Assembly: GCA_029237695.1 (NCBI GenBank)
Contig: JAQRGA010000118.1
Location: forward strand, 186,001 to 250,000
Reading direction: 5' to 3'
DNA: 64,000 nt
Source of the DNA: Conchocele bisecta
Taxonomy: Eukaryota; Mollusca; Bivalvia; Lucinida; Thyasiridae
The first letter of the stretch is position 1. Each line of letters starts with the position of its first letter. Under the pieces are notes generated by a model, which saw nothing but the letters and a program-made list of their open reading frames with translations, had not been told where the DNA came from and made no database searches. A program made the position numbers and the translations under genes. Shown here one piece after another: positions 43,988 through 55,536 of this stretch.

Positions 43988-44970
43988 TTGAGGTCGCCAC
44001 CGGAATTAGACAATGAAATAAGGCCTGCTGAATTACAACGAGTTATCTCCTCTTTGAAATTGAATAAGTCTTGCGGAATTGACGGTCTCGTGACAGAGAC
44101 ATTCAAACACACGTCTGAGATTGTCTCCCCATACATACTGAAACTTATGAATATGGTATTTAAATCCGGTCACTATCCACCAATCTGGTGCCAATCGATG
44201 ATAACACCAATCCACAAGAAGGGATCTATCGACGATGCGGACAACTACCGGGGAATAGCGCTGAGCAGTGTATTATCAAAATCTACTCACAGTTAATACA
44301 CAACAGACTAGCGAAATGGGCTGAATCGAATGAAAAAATTGTGAATTGCCAATATGGATTTCGACAGCAAAAATCTACAATTGACTGCATTTTTGTATTC
44401 CATACAATAATTTCCAAAGTTATGAACTACAAGCAGAAACTATTTATCAAAAGGCGTTTGATAACGTTGACAGGCGGATGCTGTGGCAGAAACTTTACAT
44501 ACAAGGGGTAAGCTCACACATGGTAAAATCTATACGAGCCATGTACAATGAAGTGAATCTTTGTGTGAAGCTTAAAAATAAGATTTCCTACTTTGTCATG
44601 TCCAATGAAGGGGTCAAGCAGGGGGATCCGATGTCCGGAATTTTATTCATATTCTTCCTCAACGACATGGCAGATAGTCTACGCAAGGGTGCCGCCGGAG
44701 ATACGCTTACATTGGATAACATCAACACATTTATGCTATGATATGCCGATGCCGCTGTGCTATTCGCTAACAGTGAAACCCAACTACAACAGTTACTAAA
44801 CAGACTAAAAATATACAGTGATACTTCAAATCTGAAAGTGAACACACAAAAGACGAAAATAATGGTGTTTGATAGAGGTCGTGCAACAAATACAAAACTA
44901 TACTATGGGGATAATGAACTAGAAGTGGTGCATCAATATAAATATCTGGGAATAATGTTCTATTAGAACG
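43988..44970 (+). pseudogene. LINE reverse transcriptase, catalytic box altered
   Basis: The blocks are spread over three frames: LKLNKSCGIDGLVTETFKHT, MITPIHKKGSIDDADNYRGI, QKAFDNVDRRMLWQKLYIQG and NEGVKQGDPMSGILFIFFLN. The catalytic box reads YADAAVLFA at 44742, where the family has Y-A-D-D, so the second Asp is Ala. A TGA stands directly before it (44739-44741). KTKIMVFDRGR and HQYKYLGIMF follow. Confidence 0.88.
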
Positions 44971-45167
44971 GTAATTGGAACAGAACACAAACATGCATCA
45001 GTGAATATGGTACATACGCACTACACAATCTGACACGAGTGTTAATTAATGTTACGCTACCCGTACATGATACATTCAGTTTAAGCTGTTTGATGCCTTA
45101 GTGGGCTCGGTGTTAGGGTACGGATCTAAGGTACTGGTCATCAATTCTAAAAACAAGTGATACACTA

Positions 45168-45776
45168 TTGCATGATGTTTACACTATGTTGAAACAAGAT
45201 GCAGATAACAATGTAACATATAGTGGTTTAAACTGGGCTCACCATATAAAACAAACATTAACGAAAATTGGTTTTTCAAACATATGGATAAATCAAGACG
45301 AAATGGAAATCCCATGCGCCCAGATCAAACAACGATTACTCGACAACTACACTCAAACTTGGTATGCATCTATACACGAATCAAACAAACTGAAATTGTA
45401 CTGTCGTTACAAATCTAACAATAATGCAGAGACTTACATGGATAATATCGCTAACAGGAAGTTTAAAACTACGCTAAGCCGTTTTAGACTTTCCTCGCAC
45501 ACATTAGCCATTGAAACTGGCAGGTACAATAACACAGCCAGACAGGACAGACTTTGTATATTGTGTAACATGCACAGAATCGAAGATGAATACCATCTAT
45601 TACTTGTATGCCCGCATTACTCCGATTTGCGGTAGAAATGTTTTGCAAAATATTATTGCCACTGGCCAACGATAAATAAGTTTGATCAGTTAATCTCAGC
45701 ACAGAACAAACAATTGAATGTTAGTAAATTCTTGTTCCATGCTTTCAAAAGGCGCACAGTAAACAATGGAATATAA
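45168..45776 (+). pseudogene. LINE C-terminal region
   Basis: A 155-codon frame to 45635 includes NRKFKTTLSRFRLSSHTLAI, ETGRYNNTARQDRLCILCN and HLLLVCPHYSDLR, the Cys/His segment common to animal LINEs. A TAG follows, and about 45 more related codons continue to TAA at 45776. Confidence 0.8.
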
Positions 45777-45779
45777 TCG

Positions 45780-46605
45780 CAATAATTACCAAGTACATGT
45801 AGGTCTTGCGGGTTTATTCGGCAGTATATATCCCCTGATCTGCCTGCGCGAGTATGCAGACTGACCTGGGGCTATACTGGTTGCGAACTTCGCAAGTATT
45901 ATTTATCAGAAGTTACATCGACATGACTATAGTAAATATGCATTGTCTAAATTGATCTAATGCAATGGCAATCTTGAGTGGCAAATAATGAGACCCATGA
46001 AGAGTCTCCGTGCTTGACATTCATTATTGCGATAGGCACGAGAACATTCACAATGCTCACACTAAATCAAAGTCAAATGCGCGTGGTGGTTGGGCGATAG
46101 CGGACTGCAAACACAATGGCATTCAAATAGGAACGTCACTGTCATTGCTATCCAATATCGCCTTAAGCACTGACGCTTGTACATGTAATTTTTTTAGAAA
46201 TGTATATACAATATCATTCAACGTATCATTCAGGTTTCACATTCGAAGCTCCTCAAACACGATAATTAATTTAATTTATCATGTCTCACTGTGCTACATT
46301 TTCTAATGGTAAAAACATGTAATATATGTATATACCAGATAAATATATTGTATATAGTATATAGTATAGTGTTTTTTGCATATTTTTCATTATGAACGGT
46401 GGGGTTGAAAGTGTTAAACGTGTTTTTTTCTGATTTCATAAGGAACGAGGCAATGCCGAGTTTCTTATGAAATCAGGCAACAAGTTAAAAAAATACCACA
46501 TTTAATTATTACAAATACATGTATCACATTCTATTTTTTTTTGCATAAACACAACATTATATTGAAGCTGTCCTTATCACAAATTTGTTTTCTGCCGCGG
46601 TCGGA
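45780..46605. other. No gene; one hairpin
   Basis: AT-rich and non-coding. At 46432-46476 GATTTCATAAGGAACGAGGC and its near inverse form a stem of about 15 bp. Confidence 0.45.
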
Positions 46606-46607
46606 TT

Positions 46608-47215
46608 TACATATGTATTACACTAGTGTCTCATTTACATATGTATTACATTAGTGTCTCATTTACATGTGTATTACATCAGATTCTCATTTACACATTT
46701 ATTACAATAGTGTCTCATTTGCATATGTATTACATTAGTGTCTCTTTTACATATGTATTACACTAGTGTATCATTTACATATGTATTGCACTAGTGTCTC
46801 ATTTACATATGTATTACTCTAGTGTATCTTTTACATATGTATTACACTAGTGTCTCAGTTACATATGTATTACTCTAGTGTCTCATTTACATATGCATTA
46901 CACTGGTGTCTCATTTACATATGTATTACACTAGTGTATCAGTTACATATGTATTACACTAGTGTCTCATTTACATATGTATTACACTGGTGTCTCATTT
47001 ACATATGTATTACACTAGTGTCTCATTTACATATGAATTACACTAGTGTCCCATTTACATATGTATTACACTAGTGTCCCATTTACATACTGATTACACT
47101 CGTATCACATTGACATATGTATTACACTAGTGTCTCATTTACATATGTATTACAATAGTTTCCCAGTTACATATGTATTACAATAGTGTCTCATTTGCAT
47201 ATGTATTACACCGGT
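46608..47215. repeat. 29-bp minisatellite, ~21 copies
   Basis: The unit is TACATATGTATTACACTAGT plus GTCTCATTT, with point differences (CTGG for CTAG, CAGTTA for CATTTA). It starts about 460 bp before the signal-peptide exon of locus B. The open frame inside it is read-through of the repeat. Confidence 0.95.
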
Positions 47216-47339
47216 GTATTACTGATGTTATTACCCTGAAATGAAAGTACATAGTATGCAATAAATTCACATATGGTAGGAAGCAAGTCATATATATGGA
47301 GAGACACACTCAACACACACGTCATAACTTCCTGATCAA

Positions 47340-47580
47340 CTTGTGGCTGTCACTGACAACTGGGGCTTATTGGATGTGTGATCAGTGTAGCTCCTTGTTC
47401 AATACACACTCCTGTCGCCTGATATATAATCCATATTGATTGTTAGACGCATGAAGGGTGTCTCATTGAACAGTGCAGATCCTGATCAGACTGTGCGGAT
47501 GCACAGGCTGATCTGGATCTACTCTAGTCGCAACATCCATAAGCCCCATTTCTCAACCCACATTTAAGTTGACATTATAA
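47340..47580. mobile_element. MITE-C copy near the start of locus B
   Basis: It runs from 'ggggcttattggatgtgtgatcagtgtagct' to GCACAGGCTGATCTGGATCT, followed by 'cataagccccatttctcaa'. It lies about 100 bp before the first coding exon, so part of the promoter or 5' UTR may derive from the MITE. Confidence 0.7.
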
Positions 47581-47682
47581 CGGTTTGCCGACATTACAGA
47601 CACAACTTGTGTCCTTTATAGTTATTTACCAAGTATACCGGTGAACATATATGTGGATGACACTCGGCGGTGGAAAGGGGCA

Positions 47683-47737
47683 ATGTGGATTAACGTGGTG
47701 CTGATTCTATTAGGAGGCTGCTGTCTATTAACAACAG
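47683..47737 (+). CDS. Receptor locus B: signal-peptide exon
   Basis: ATG in context GGGCAATGTGG opens MWINVVLILLGGCCLLTT and ends at a donor ACAG/GTGACC in phase 1. The hydrophobic core and small residues at the end are those of a cleavable signal peptide. Phase 1 joins directly to the lectin-like exon at 49201, giving TTGQTYIFNEP at the junction. The long hydrophobic core and the phase match make this a likely start of the secreted or membrane protein. Upstream ATGs are in other frames and close quickly. Confidence 0.65.
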
Positions 47738-48689
47738 GTGACCTATGACCTTTATTGTTATAGACTAACATATTGACCAAGTCCATGCTGAATATTAGAT
47801 GCAGAAATGTAATCTTCCGATTTACGTCCGTACTGTCTGTAGTACATATGTTACAGATAGTTATGGCAGTACATTTATTTTGTCTCAACCAGCTGAAGAT
47901 ACAGCATTTTTATCACCGACAAATATTTGCTCTTCTTTCTCATCAAAGATATATAATATATAATATATTGTTACATGACTGCCGTTGTTCAACACCGCTC
48001 ATAGCCGTGTTAAAACAAACAGCGCGTGCTGTTTGACCATGGCTGTAGACAATGCTCTTTTCGGGTCAAGCCAACACCAACGTAACGCATGTGTCTCACG
48101 ATGTTACTAGAACGCGCCATTACGTCACCAGCCAAGTTCACAACGGTCGCACTAAACATTTTTAAATTGATGCGGCTGCATCACACGACGTGCACTGTGG
48201 CCCCGGAATGTGTATGCGTAAATTAGCTGTTAGAATGGAGAAGATTATCAATCAAAGTACCAAAAGTACTGCATATATGCATGATGTGAGCTATTAGTAG
48301 TATCTATATTATCATGTGCACCTGCCCGGCTAACGTAGGCCAATGCATATGTCTTACCATGTACGGTGTACCAAGTTGATGGAGAAATAAATAAATAGAA
48401 TATTCATACGTTTGCAATATATGTCATTATGGCATATATGTTCATCACGTGGTGATAAATGTCCATATTTAAATCGTGCATAGTGACAGTCGTGAAATAT
48501 GCACATTTCACACCACACCGCCGGTGAACATATAAATTATGTCATATTCGTTTAAAAATTCCTCCACAAATTATCTAAATGGCCGAGTAGTGGTAGTCAA
48601 TTACAATGAAGTAATTACTAATTATATGTATTACAATCATGCTGATGTCGCTTTTACTCACACCAATAACTTCCCTTCCCTATAACTTC

Positions 48690-48746
48690 CTCTCCACATC
48701 ATGAGCGTTTGCACGCTCCGTCCATTCGACGGAGCGTGCAAACAGC
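48690..48746. repeat. Hairpin in intron 1 of locus B
   Basis: GAGCGTTTGCACGCTCCGTC and its near inverse GACGGAGCGTGCAAAC face each other across CATTC. Confidence 0.8.
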
Positions 48747-48989
48747 TCATAATGTTGAGATTTAAAATTGACCGTCTAACTCGGGAATTAAATTTCTAAC
48801 CAATGTCCGAAGGCGGGAACTGTATTTATGACGAACTGAATTGGGATCAGTTATTAGTCTAACCCAAGTCTACTTCCCGCCACTGTGCGTATCTTCCCAT
48901 GTAGGCTATGCGCCCCCCCCCCCCCCACCCCAAACATGCCCCATTGTACTTCATACAGTATTTCCACGCCGAACACATTTCGAACCATT

Positions 48990-49170
48990 GACTCAGAAGG
49001 TTCGGACCACGGACGTATCGGACCTGTTACGTTTCGGACCATATATGTTTTGGCCCACTGACGTTTCAGACCATGTATGTGTCGGACCACGGACGCTTCG
49101 GACCATGCACATTTCGGTCAACAGACGTTTCATACCATGTACGGTTCGGACCACGGTCATTTCAAACATT
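48990..49170. repeat. Degenerate ~16-18-bp tandem repeat
   Basis: About ten diverged units of the type TTTCGGACCATGTACG (variants 'tttcagaccatgtatg', 'cttcggaccatgcaca', 'tttcggtcaacagacg'). It ends about 30 bp before the acceptor of the next exon. Confidence 0.75.
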
Positions 49171-49200
49171 TAATATGAATTTCCAATATTCCTCCTCCAG

Positions 49201-49404
49201 GACAGACTTACATATTCAACGAACCCGCTACGGATTGGTCGTCTGCCGGAAACGTCTGTTCGCTAGCCGCGCCCACCATTCGGTATTCTTCCGTCTACGA
49301 CGAATCGTTATCGTTCCCGGTCGACAGCGAACGTCTGCCAAATATAACGGGCAAGAACGTGTGGGTTGGCTACTTTGCCAGCAACCATGTTTTTCAATAT
49401 GAAG
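49201..49404 (+). CDS. Receptor locus B: C-type-lectin-like N-half exon
   Basis: A 204-bp exon, phase 1-1, with acceptor TTCCTCCTCCAG and donor GAAG/GTAATT. Translation: TYIFNEPATDWSSAGNVCSL, then a variable part, then NITGKNVWVGYFASN, ending QYEG. Like the exon at 62007 (also 204 bp) it has W..a...C in the first third and W-x-G-Y/L-F in the last third, as in the first half of a C-type-lectin-like domain. One N-glycosylation site (NIT) is visible. It follows the signal-peptide exon directly in phase, so it is the first domain of the mature protein. Confidence 0.7.
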
Positions 49405-49589
49405 GTAATTTAATTCATGTATATTAAGATGTTACATGTTTATATATGTACATTTGTGTAATATGTAAATTAATACACGTGACCGGCCTTGACAAAAAAA
49501 GTAATTGAGTGTGCGAACAGTGAAGCACCAGATCAGCCGGACTATGCTAATAGTTCAATGCTTATGTGTTCAAATCCCTGTAGCCTATT

Positions 49590-50400
49590 TCACGAACATT
49601 GCAAAGTATACTTATCTGGCAAAGTATACATTGAGGGAGAAATTTTCAATTTAAAGGTACATACCCACTCAGTAGGCACATAATGTTATTTATATGAATT
49701 AAATAAGTGTATAATTCTGTTACTATTCCACCAGTTCAAACAATTACAAGTGCCCGCTATACATATATAATCATTTAATAATATTTATTTTACTGATAGT
49801 GACGCGCGGTGGTATCAGGCTATTTTCATATGCAAATGAGGCATGATGTTTTTTAATTATTTATACTAATTAAATGGGTCACCTGAAAAAATAATATTTT
49901 CGGCAGGTTATAAAGTATGATCATTGCACATCGAAAAATAAATGCAGAGAATAAATAGTAATGTCCGTTAACATTTTAAGGAAACACGGTTATCGCCCCT
50001 GATATCTGTGTGGAAACTTACTTCCGACATAAAATGTGTAATAGTGCCACTCAATGCGTGGGGAAATGGTGAATGAATGTTTATTGTGCAAGAAAATGTC
50101 TCGGATGAAAATGTCACTCTGATATAAAGAACAGTTTGTGCTTACTGAGTGGGCATGTACCTTTAAGGATAAATTTATTAATTTTTATTATACTGAATTT
50201 ATTACATTATCACAGCCATTTTGGCTGTGATAATGTAATAAATTCAGTATAATAATCTGCATATTTGTAATAATCAAATATATGCAGTCGTTAGTTCTAT
50301 ATGAAATAATGCATTTCGGGGAAAATAAATGATTACTCCCTCAAAGTATATTTTGCTACATTAGATAAGTATGCTTTGCAATTTTGATGAAATCGGCTAC
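49590..50400. mobile_element. Foldback element F copy 2, split by MITE-B
   Basis: The ends 'cacgaacattgcaaagtatac' and 'gtatgctttgcaattttgatgaaatc' are inverted. A perfect hairpin (TGAATTTATTACATTATCAC and inverse around 50218) lies in the right part. MITE-B occupies 49651-50166. Confidence 0.75.
49651..50166. mobile_element. MITE-B copy in element F
   Basis: TTAAAGGTACATACCCACTC at the left and its near inverse with TTAA at the right (50163-50166). The unoccupied version of this site is visible, inverted, near 39280-39290. It is full-length, 516 bp including both TTAAs. Confidence 0.88.
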
Positions 50401-50888
50401 TGACCTGGTGGACACTCCAAACGTATGGCCCTATGTTGATCCGCGCCATGATGTAATGTTTCCTTCTGAATTAATAAAATTATGTATGGTTAGGCCAGAA
50501 AAGAAGGACACGTTTAGCGCGTAAAAGTTAGAAAATTTGGCACATCCAGTACGTGCAACGACATATTGGTTGAATAATCATAAAAAGTTAAGTTACATGT
50601 ATGTGGAGTTTACCATTTCGGTTGAATAATGATATGCTGTAATGGTGTCTGCGCAAACGATAATTATGTAATAAATATGCAAAGAAACAAAGAATAGGGC
50701 ATGCATGGCGCAGCGCTATTCTAATACAGACAGGGTGAAATACGGTGCCATATAAGTGGACAAGGACGTACTTTGTGTATAGTTACGTTTGTGTATACAT
50801 AGTCCTGTCAAAACGTTGCTGTACTGTGACCTAGCGGTACAGTATACCGTATAATTTGGGGAATAACATTTCCATTTAGTGCACTGAA

Positions 50889-50961
50889 ATACAGTGAAAC
50901 CTCTCTAAACCGGACACCCTGGGAGGTCCCCAGGGTGTCCGGTTTAGAGGGATTCCACTGT
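50889..50961. mobile_element. Short palindromic MITE, CAGTGAAACC ends
   Basis: ACAGTGAAACCTCTCTAAAC and its inverse meet at GGAGGTCCCC, giving arms of about 33 bp. Another single end stands at 51062-51099. Same family as 33935-34012. Confidence 0.8.
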
Positions 50962-51263
50962 ATTTAAGCTCTTGATCACTAATTTTTGTCAGTTTCAGTC
51001 GTGAACAGATTGAACAATGAAATAAATTACATTTCAACACATCCAAATGAAACACAATGGGGTCCCCAGGGTGTCCAGTTTAGAGAGATTCCACTGTATA
51101 GCAATACTCTGCAGTGCAGTGCAATATAATTAGCGATAATGATACAGATCGGTTGACTGTTTCCTGAGAGTCCGTTGTCTCGAGGCCTTCCGAGTACGGC
51201 CCATTAAAACATAGGGACCTTGGTAATGTGTTATAACAGAGAGCCAACAAAATATTTAACATC

Positions 51264-52412
51264 TTGTTATTAGCCGATCTATTTATAGATCGGCTAATAT
51301 GTTGGTTATCCATCGAATTCTGAAAAAGTTTGTAGCAACCCTTTTCTCCGCTATTCGGTAATCTACGAACGCGAATTTTTCTGTATCACTTCCAAATTGC
51401 ATCAACCGATAAAGTTTGCATTTTTGGCAATTATCTCCGTTTAAAACTTTACTTATAGCCAAATAACACAATTTTGAATACTTAATGAGCTGAACGCCTG
51501 AAGAGATTTAACCCGGAAGTTATTGTTGTTGAAGTCCATAGTTGGTTCTAATGGCCATATACGCAACATATGCCGATTATTGGGCTAATTTAAAGCTTTT
51601 ATTTATTAAACAGAACAAGTTTCAGCCACGTATAATCGCGTAAAATGTGTTTATTCGGCTAATTTATAATCGACCTCTGCTCAAAATCTCCTTACTAGTA
51701 ACCCCAGCATTTTCGAGTTTATCCCAGCATCTCGGGTTTATCCATTGGATCGCGTATGCGCGTCATTTGACGCTAGTTAATATTCACAAAATGTTCCACC
51801 AATCAAAACGAAGAATTGCCCTTCATAGCGAACTTTGATTTGTTTACGTATCATGCAGGGATGGCAGGGATGCATCCAGCACGCGCGATTGCGGCAATCC
51901 CCTTATTTATTGTCAATGCCGCAAATTATTGATTGTCTTGCGCCCGACATCGCGCAAAAAATCACGGATGGGGCACATTAGGCCAATCTGGGCATGTGCC
52001 TGAATACGCAGGAGCTTGCGTCTATTTTTAGATGACACTGTAACCGCTAGAATATATATAGCCCTGGTAGCTCCGCCCACTAGCATGCTGCCACAGAATT
52101 CGGACAATTCACACACAGTGACTACAACTTTGTGTATTGCGGAGTGTAATTTGTAGATAAATAGAGCATACAGTACAGGTGTTACGCTGGAATATTTCGC
52201 AACATAATGGTGACAACAAAACATTGCATGCTATGGCATTGCTGCTATTGGATGGATTTGGGAACGGGTTTCCAAAACCTGCACAAAATCGAGAAAAATG
52301 TCAACGCTGGGTACAGAACTGTGGTCGAAAATAGTTTACCATTGACAATGTTACCAGAGACACCTACATATGTTCGATGCACTTTACCCTGATTTGATCG
52401 GCTAATAACATC
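51264..52412. mobile_element. Probable ~1.1-kb non-autonomous element, GTTATTAGCCGATC ends
   Basis: GTTATTAGCCGATC at 51266-51279 and GATCGGCTAATAAC at 52397-52410 are inverse ends. The left end is doubled as a perfect palindrome (ATTAGCCGATCTATTTATAG...). No transposase frame is visible inside; the open frames do not resemble known proteins. Confidence 0.5.
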
Positions 52413-52983
52413 ATGCTCTGCATGACTTTTCATTTTCTTATTGATACTTTTAGGCATATTTAATGTAAGTATAAGCATTGGTCCGTTAATTCAACTTGTG
52501 ACTAAATCCAAATGAATTCGAACTAGCCCTAAATGAATTATCGCTCTCTACATGTAAGTATATACAATGGCCTCTAGTTATTTTTGTTTCTTTAATTTGC
52601 GTTCCAGATATTTTGGACCAGAAACAAATGGAACTCCAAGATGTACAAAGTCAAGTAATTGGTGTCGATTTAGCGCCATATTTAACGAGCGCGGTCCAAA
52701 CTGCACAAGCATAATCTATCATTATATACATGTAGGTTGTGTGGCCGAGTCGGATGTTAGGGAGAGATATGTGACGAGGTACCATGTAGGGATCGACCGG
52801 GGCCTGCTTCAGCGCATGTAACAGAACCAAGCTGTTGGAATGGTATGACTCCTCTCTTATAATCAATAGTACATTTAGAAAGGCGTCTCCATTATCACTG
52901 GTGCTGCAGTCCTCACCGGCGTAAAATGTTTCACGTCGACAAAATGGCCCGGTTTTCTGCTGACGAGATGTCACTCACTCTAA

Positions 52984-53070
52984 TGAGAGCTATCGCATAA
53001 ACGCATTTTCGTCTAGCAACCGGCGCAAATTTCTAGCGCCGGTTACGAGACGAAAATATGTTTATGCAGT
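52984..53070. repeat. Hairpin with ~33-bp arms
   Basis: GCATAAACGCATTTTCGTCT at the left and its near inverse ending TGTTTATGC at the right, with ACCGGCGC/GCGCCGGT in the inner stem. Two or three mismatches. Confidence 0.8.
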
Positions 53071-53355
53071 ATAGTGTGCATGTAGCTGAATGGGAATTCG
53101 TTATGAATCCGGCGAATCAATATTGGAACAAAGTTCACAAAATAAAAAGAATGCTCATTTTGATAACATTTAATATTGTCGAAAAAAATATATCGTTTTT
53201 GCATTGTTTATATGGCCGTAATATTTGGGCAGGTTTCGTGAAACAGACAGTAGATATCTACCGATCAGTTCATTTTTTTCTTATACACAGCCGCCTGCGT
53301 TAACATCTTCCCCCGATGCAACGTTTCTCAACACATATTAGTAATCTCAACTCTA

Positions 53356-53672
53356 TTGAGCGCCCAATCTACATAAACTGAAATAAGTATTGCTAGCCCA
53401 AATAATTAATATCTAACGTTAAATATTTAGAGCTAGCATTAATTATTTGAGTTTATGTATATTAGGTGTTCCTGGAAATCCGAATCTACATAAACTCAAA
53501 TAAGTATTACTAGCTCTAAATAATTAGAGCTAGATATTTAGAGCTAGCTCCAAATGATTTAGAGAACTCTTCAAATGATTTGGAGCTAGCTCTATTATTA
53601 AGTGATATCTCTAATTATTTACAGCTAGCATTAATTATTTGAGTTTAAATAGATTGGGCGTTCCATACAACT
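53356..53672. mobile_element. Foldback element J (CTAGCTCTAAATAATTA repeats)
   Basis: The outer ends GCGCCCAATCTACATAAACT and inverse near 53645-53668 enclose several GAGCTAGC and TAAATAATTA words in both orientations. Strongly self-complementary. Confidence 0.8.
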
Positions 53673-53848
53673 GACAAGCAAGCGGTCAATACTGTTACTG
53701 CCGGTAAGTCCGGTACAGTGGCCTGACGGCTGTCAGAAGTACATACACAAGGTGCATGATCACGTGGTTATAACAACAACAACAGTGGCTGAAAGTGTTG
53801 AAATGTTACCCACTCCAAAGTAAGTATTATTTGATATTTTCTTTAATG

Positions 53849-54225
53849 TGAAACTGATTTTGATGAAATATGGCGCAGCAAACGCTTCTTGATGAGCTGC
53901 ATTTGGTCGTCCAGGGAGTTCGGCACAGACTTATGTCGTTTTTGCTTAGAATCAATTTCCGTGTCTACCGACACGGAAATTGATTCTTCGCAAAAACGAC
54001 AGAAGTTCGGGCCAAAGTAATGATCACCCACTTAATAGGCAACGGATTTTGATAAAATATGGCGCAGCAAACGCGCCTGCATGAGCTGCATTTGGTGGTT
54101 CCGGGAGTTGGGCACATACGTATGTCGATTCTTCGCAAATACGATAGACATTTGGGCCACCAAATGTAGCTTAGCAAGACGCGTTTGATGCGCCATATTT
54201 CATCAAAATCTGTTACGTAATAAGG
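53849..54225. mobile_element. Foldback element E, two joined copies
   Basis: The first copy (53849-54020) has the stem TTCCGTGTCTACCGACACGG but lacks its outer right arm. The second (54035-54225) has both outer arms but a shortened core. Both match 41681-41917. Confidence 0.8.
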
Positions 54226-54399
54226 ACAATATAAAAGAATACGTACTTTGAATCGGATGGATTCTGGATGTTTCAGTACTTGTTGTTGGTAGTACCACGA
54301 GATCATACATATTGATACAGTACCGTTGTGTTTTGTTTGAAACATAATAACTTAATATGTGGGAGCACGAAATAAAATAATGGGCATGTTCTTCTTACA

Positions 54400-54640
54400 T
54401 TGGACAATAAGGAGCATAACATTTGTTGAACCTTATATGTCACAGAAACGAATATATCGCACGTGTGATATATTCGTGCGAATGCGTCACACATGGTGAA
54501 GAATACGTACGAATACATCACACAAATGTGTGACGTTTACGTTTGGCATCACTACCCCTTGCAACAAAAACGAATGTGTCACATGTTACAAAAACTTGAA
54601 CAAAAATTAATAAAATATTGTCCAGACGAATATGTCACAT
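54400..54640. repeat. Dispersed element I, copy 1
   Basis: It contains ATATCGCACGTGTGATATAT and repeated 'acgaatgtgtcacat' words. An inverted copy lies at 57940-58125 ('tgatatattcgtttctgtgacatataaggttcaac'). Confidence 0.7.
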
Positions 54641-54844
54641 GAAAATTCCAATGGAGGATAACAGTGCGATAAAGTAAAACAGAATAGAGCAGGCATATTC
54701 GCTGAGTTATTTGAAAGTCATGCCATGCATGCAGACAAGGTAAATGTAAATGCTTTGATTTGACGACGGCACTAGCTCGATGACCTTGCATGTCGATACC
54801 GACTATATAAGTCCCTGTCCGCTATGACTAGGCTATCACGAATG

Positions 54845-54960
54845 TGTCTTGTCTTGCCCAAAGGACACGCCGAATCGACCAGTGGCGGGATTCTAACTCG
54901 GGGTCTCCAGATCCGGAGTCCGATGCTCTACCCACTGAGCTATTCCAGCTGATTTCAGAC
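54845..54960 (-). mobile_element. tRNA-derived SINE head, Arg-tRNA-like
   Basis: The minus strand begins GGAATAGCTCAGTGGGTAGA (A-box) and continues GCATCGGACTCCGGATCTGG, with CCG in the anticodon position, then GAGTTAGAATCCCG, a B-box in which GTTCGAATCC reads GTTAGAATCC. A SINE-like body with 'ttgggcaagacaagacacattcg' follows. The altered T-loop and attached body speak against a functional tRNA gene. Confidence 0.6.
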
Positions 54961-54999
54961 ACTAGGGGTGTATCATGTTATGGCGCTTGTCGTCTGTCT

Positions 55000-55330
55000 A
55001 TCTGTTAGCGATTTGGTTTGCGCTCAAAATAATCTTGACATAGGATCCTCAAACTTGGTATGCAGGTCAGTAACGACCAGTGTATGACCAATTGGACTTG
55101 ACTACAGTGTGTCAAAGGTCAAAATCGCGGTGAATTTAGACAATAAAACGGTTGCCGCTCTATAACTAGAGAACGCCATGTCCTAGGATGCCCAGTATTG
55201 GTTTTCAAGTTAGTCATGACCAGCAGATGACCCCTATTGATTTGAGGTCAGTAGGTCAGAGGTCACGGTCGCGGGGTTTCATTGGACAATGAGACGTGTT
55301 CGGCTCAATAACTCATGAACAGTTGGTGCT
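55000..55330. repeat. Dispersed repeat, two ~125-bp diverged units
   Basis: Units around 'aggatcctcaaacttggtatgcaggtcagtaacgaccag' and 'aggatgcccagtattggttttcaagttagtcatgaccag' with 'gtcaaaggtcaaaatcgcgg / gtcagaggtcacggtcgcgg' show an old direct duplication. Non-coding. Confidence 0.55.
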
Positions 55331-55536
55331 AGGATGCTCAAACGTTTGGTTTTGAGGTCACTATGCACATTGTGGCACCACTGCGTGTCTTTTTGAGAAG
55401 GGTGCGGGGGGCTTATATGTTTGACAAACAACTCTTGTTAAACGAATATGTTAAATGTCAATGTGTCATTCAAAGCTACCATCGGGCGTACATTGCTCTG
55501 CTTAGTTTAGTAGTTGCCTCCTGCACTTGTATTCAT

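Larger units (their letters stand above)
43610..45776 (+). mobile_element. Second LINE, decayed, plus strand
   Basis: The order is a pre-RT piece (DWYNDDCTNAKSTLNQAKRL, about 43690), RT blocks (44000-44970), and a C-terminal segment (45168-45776) with RLCILCNMHRIEDEYHLLLV. At least four frameshifts or stops break it, and a segment is missing around 45110-45170. It is a different family from the LINE at 18-21 kb. The endonuclease domain is absent, so the copy is 5' truncated. Confidence 0.9.

Noticed and set aside
46850..47074. Plus-strand open frame with repeated LHMYYTSVSFTY
   Set aside because: Read-through of the 29-bp minisatellite.
54845..54960. Functional tRNA-Arg gene
   Set aside because: The T-loop deviates (GTTAGAATCC) and a SINE body is attached, so a tRNA-derived repeat is more likely.
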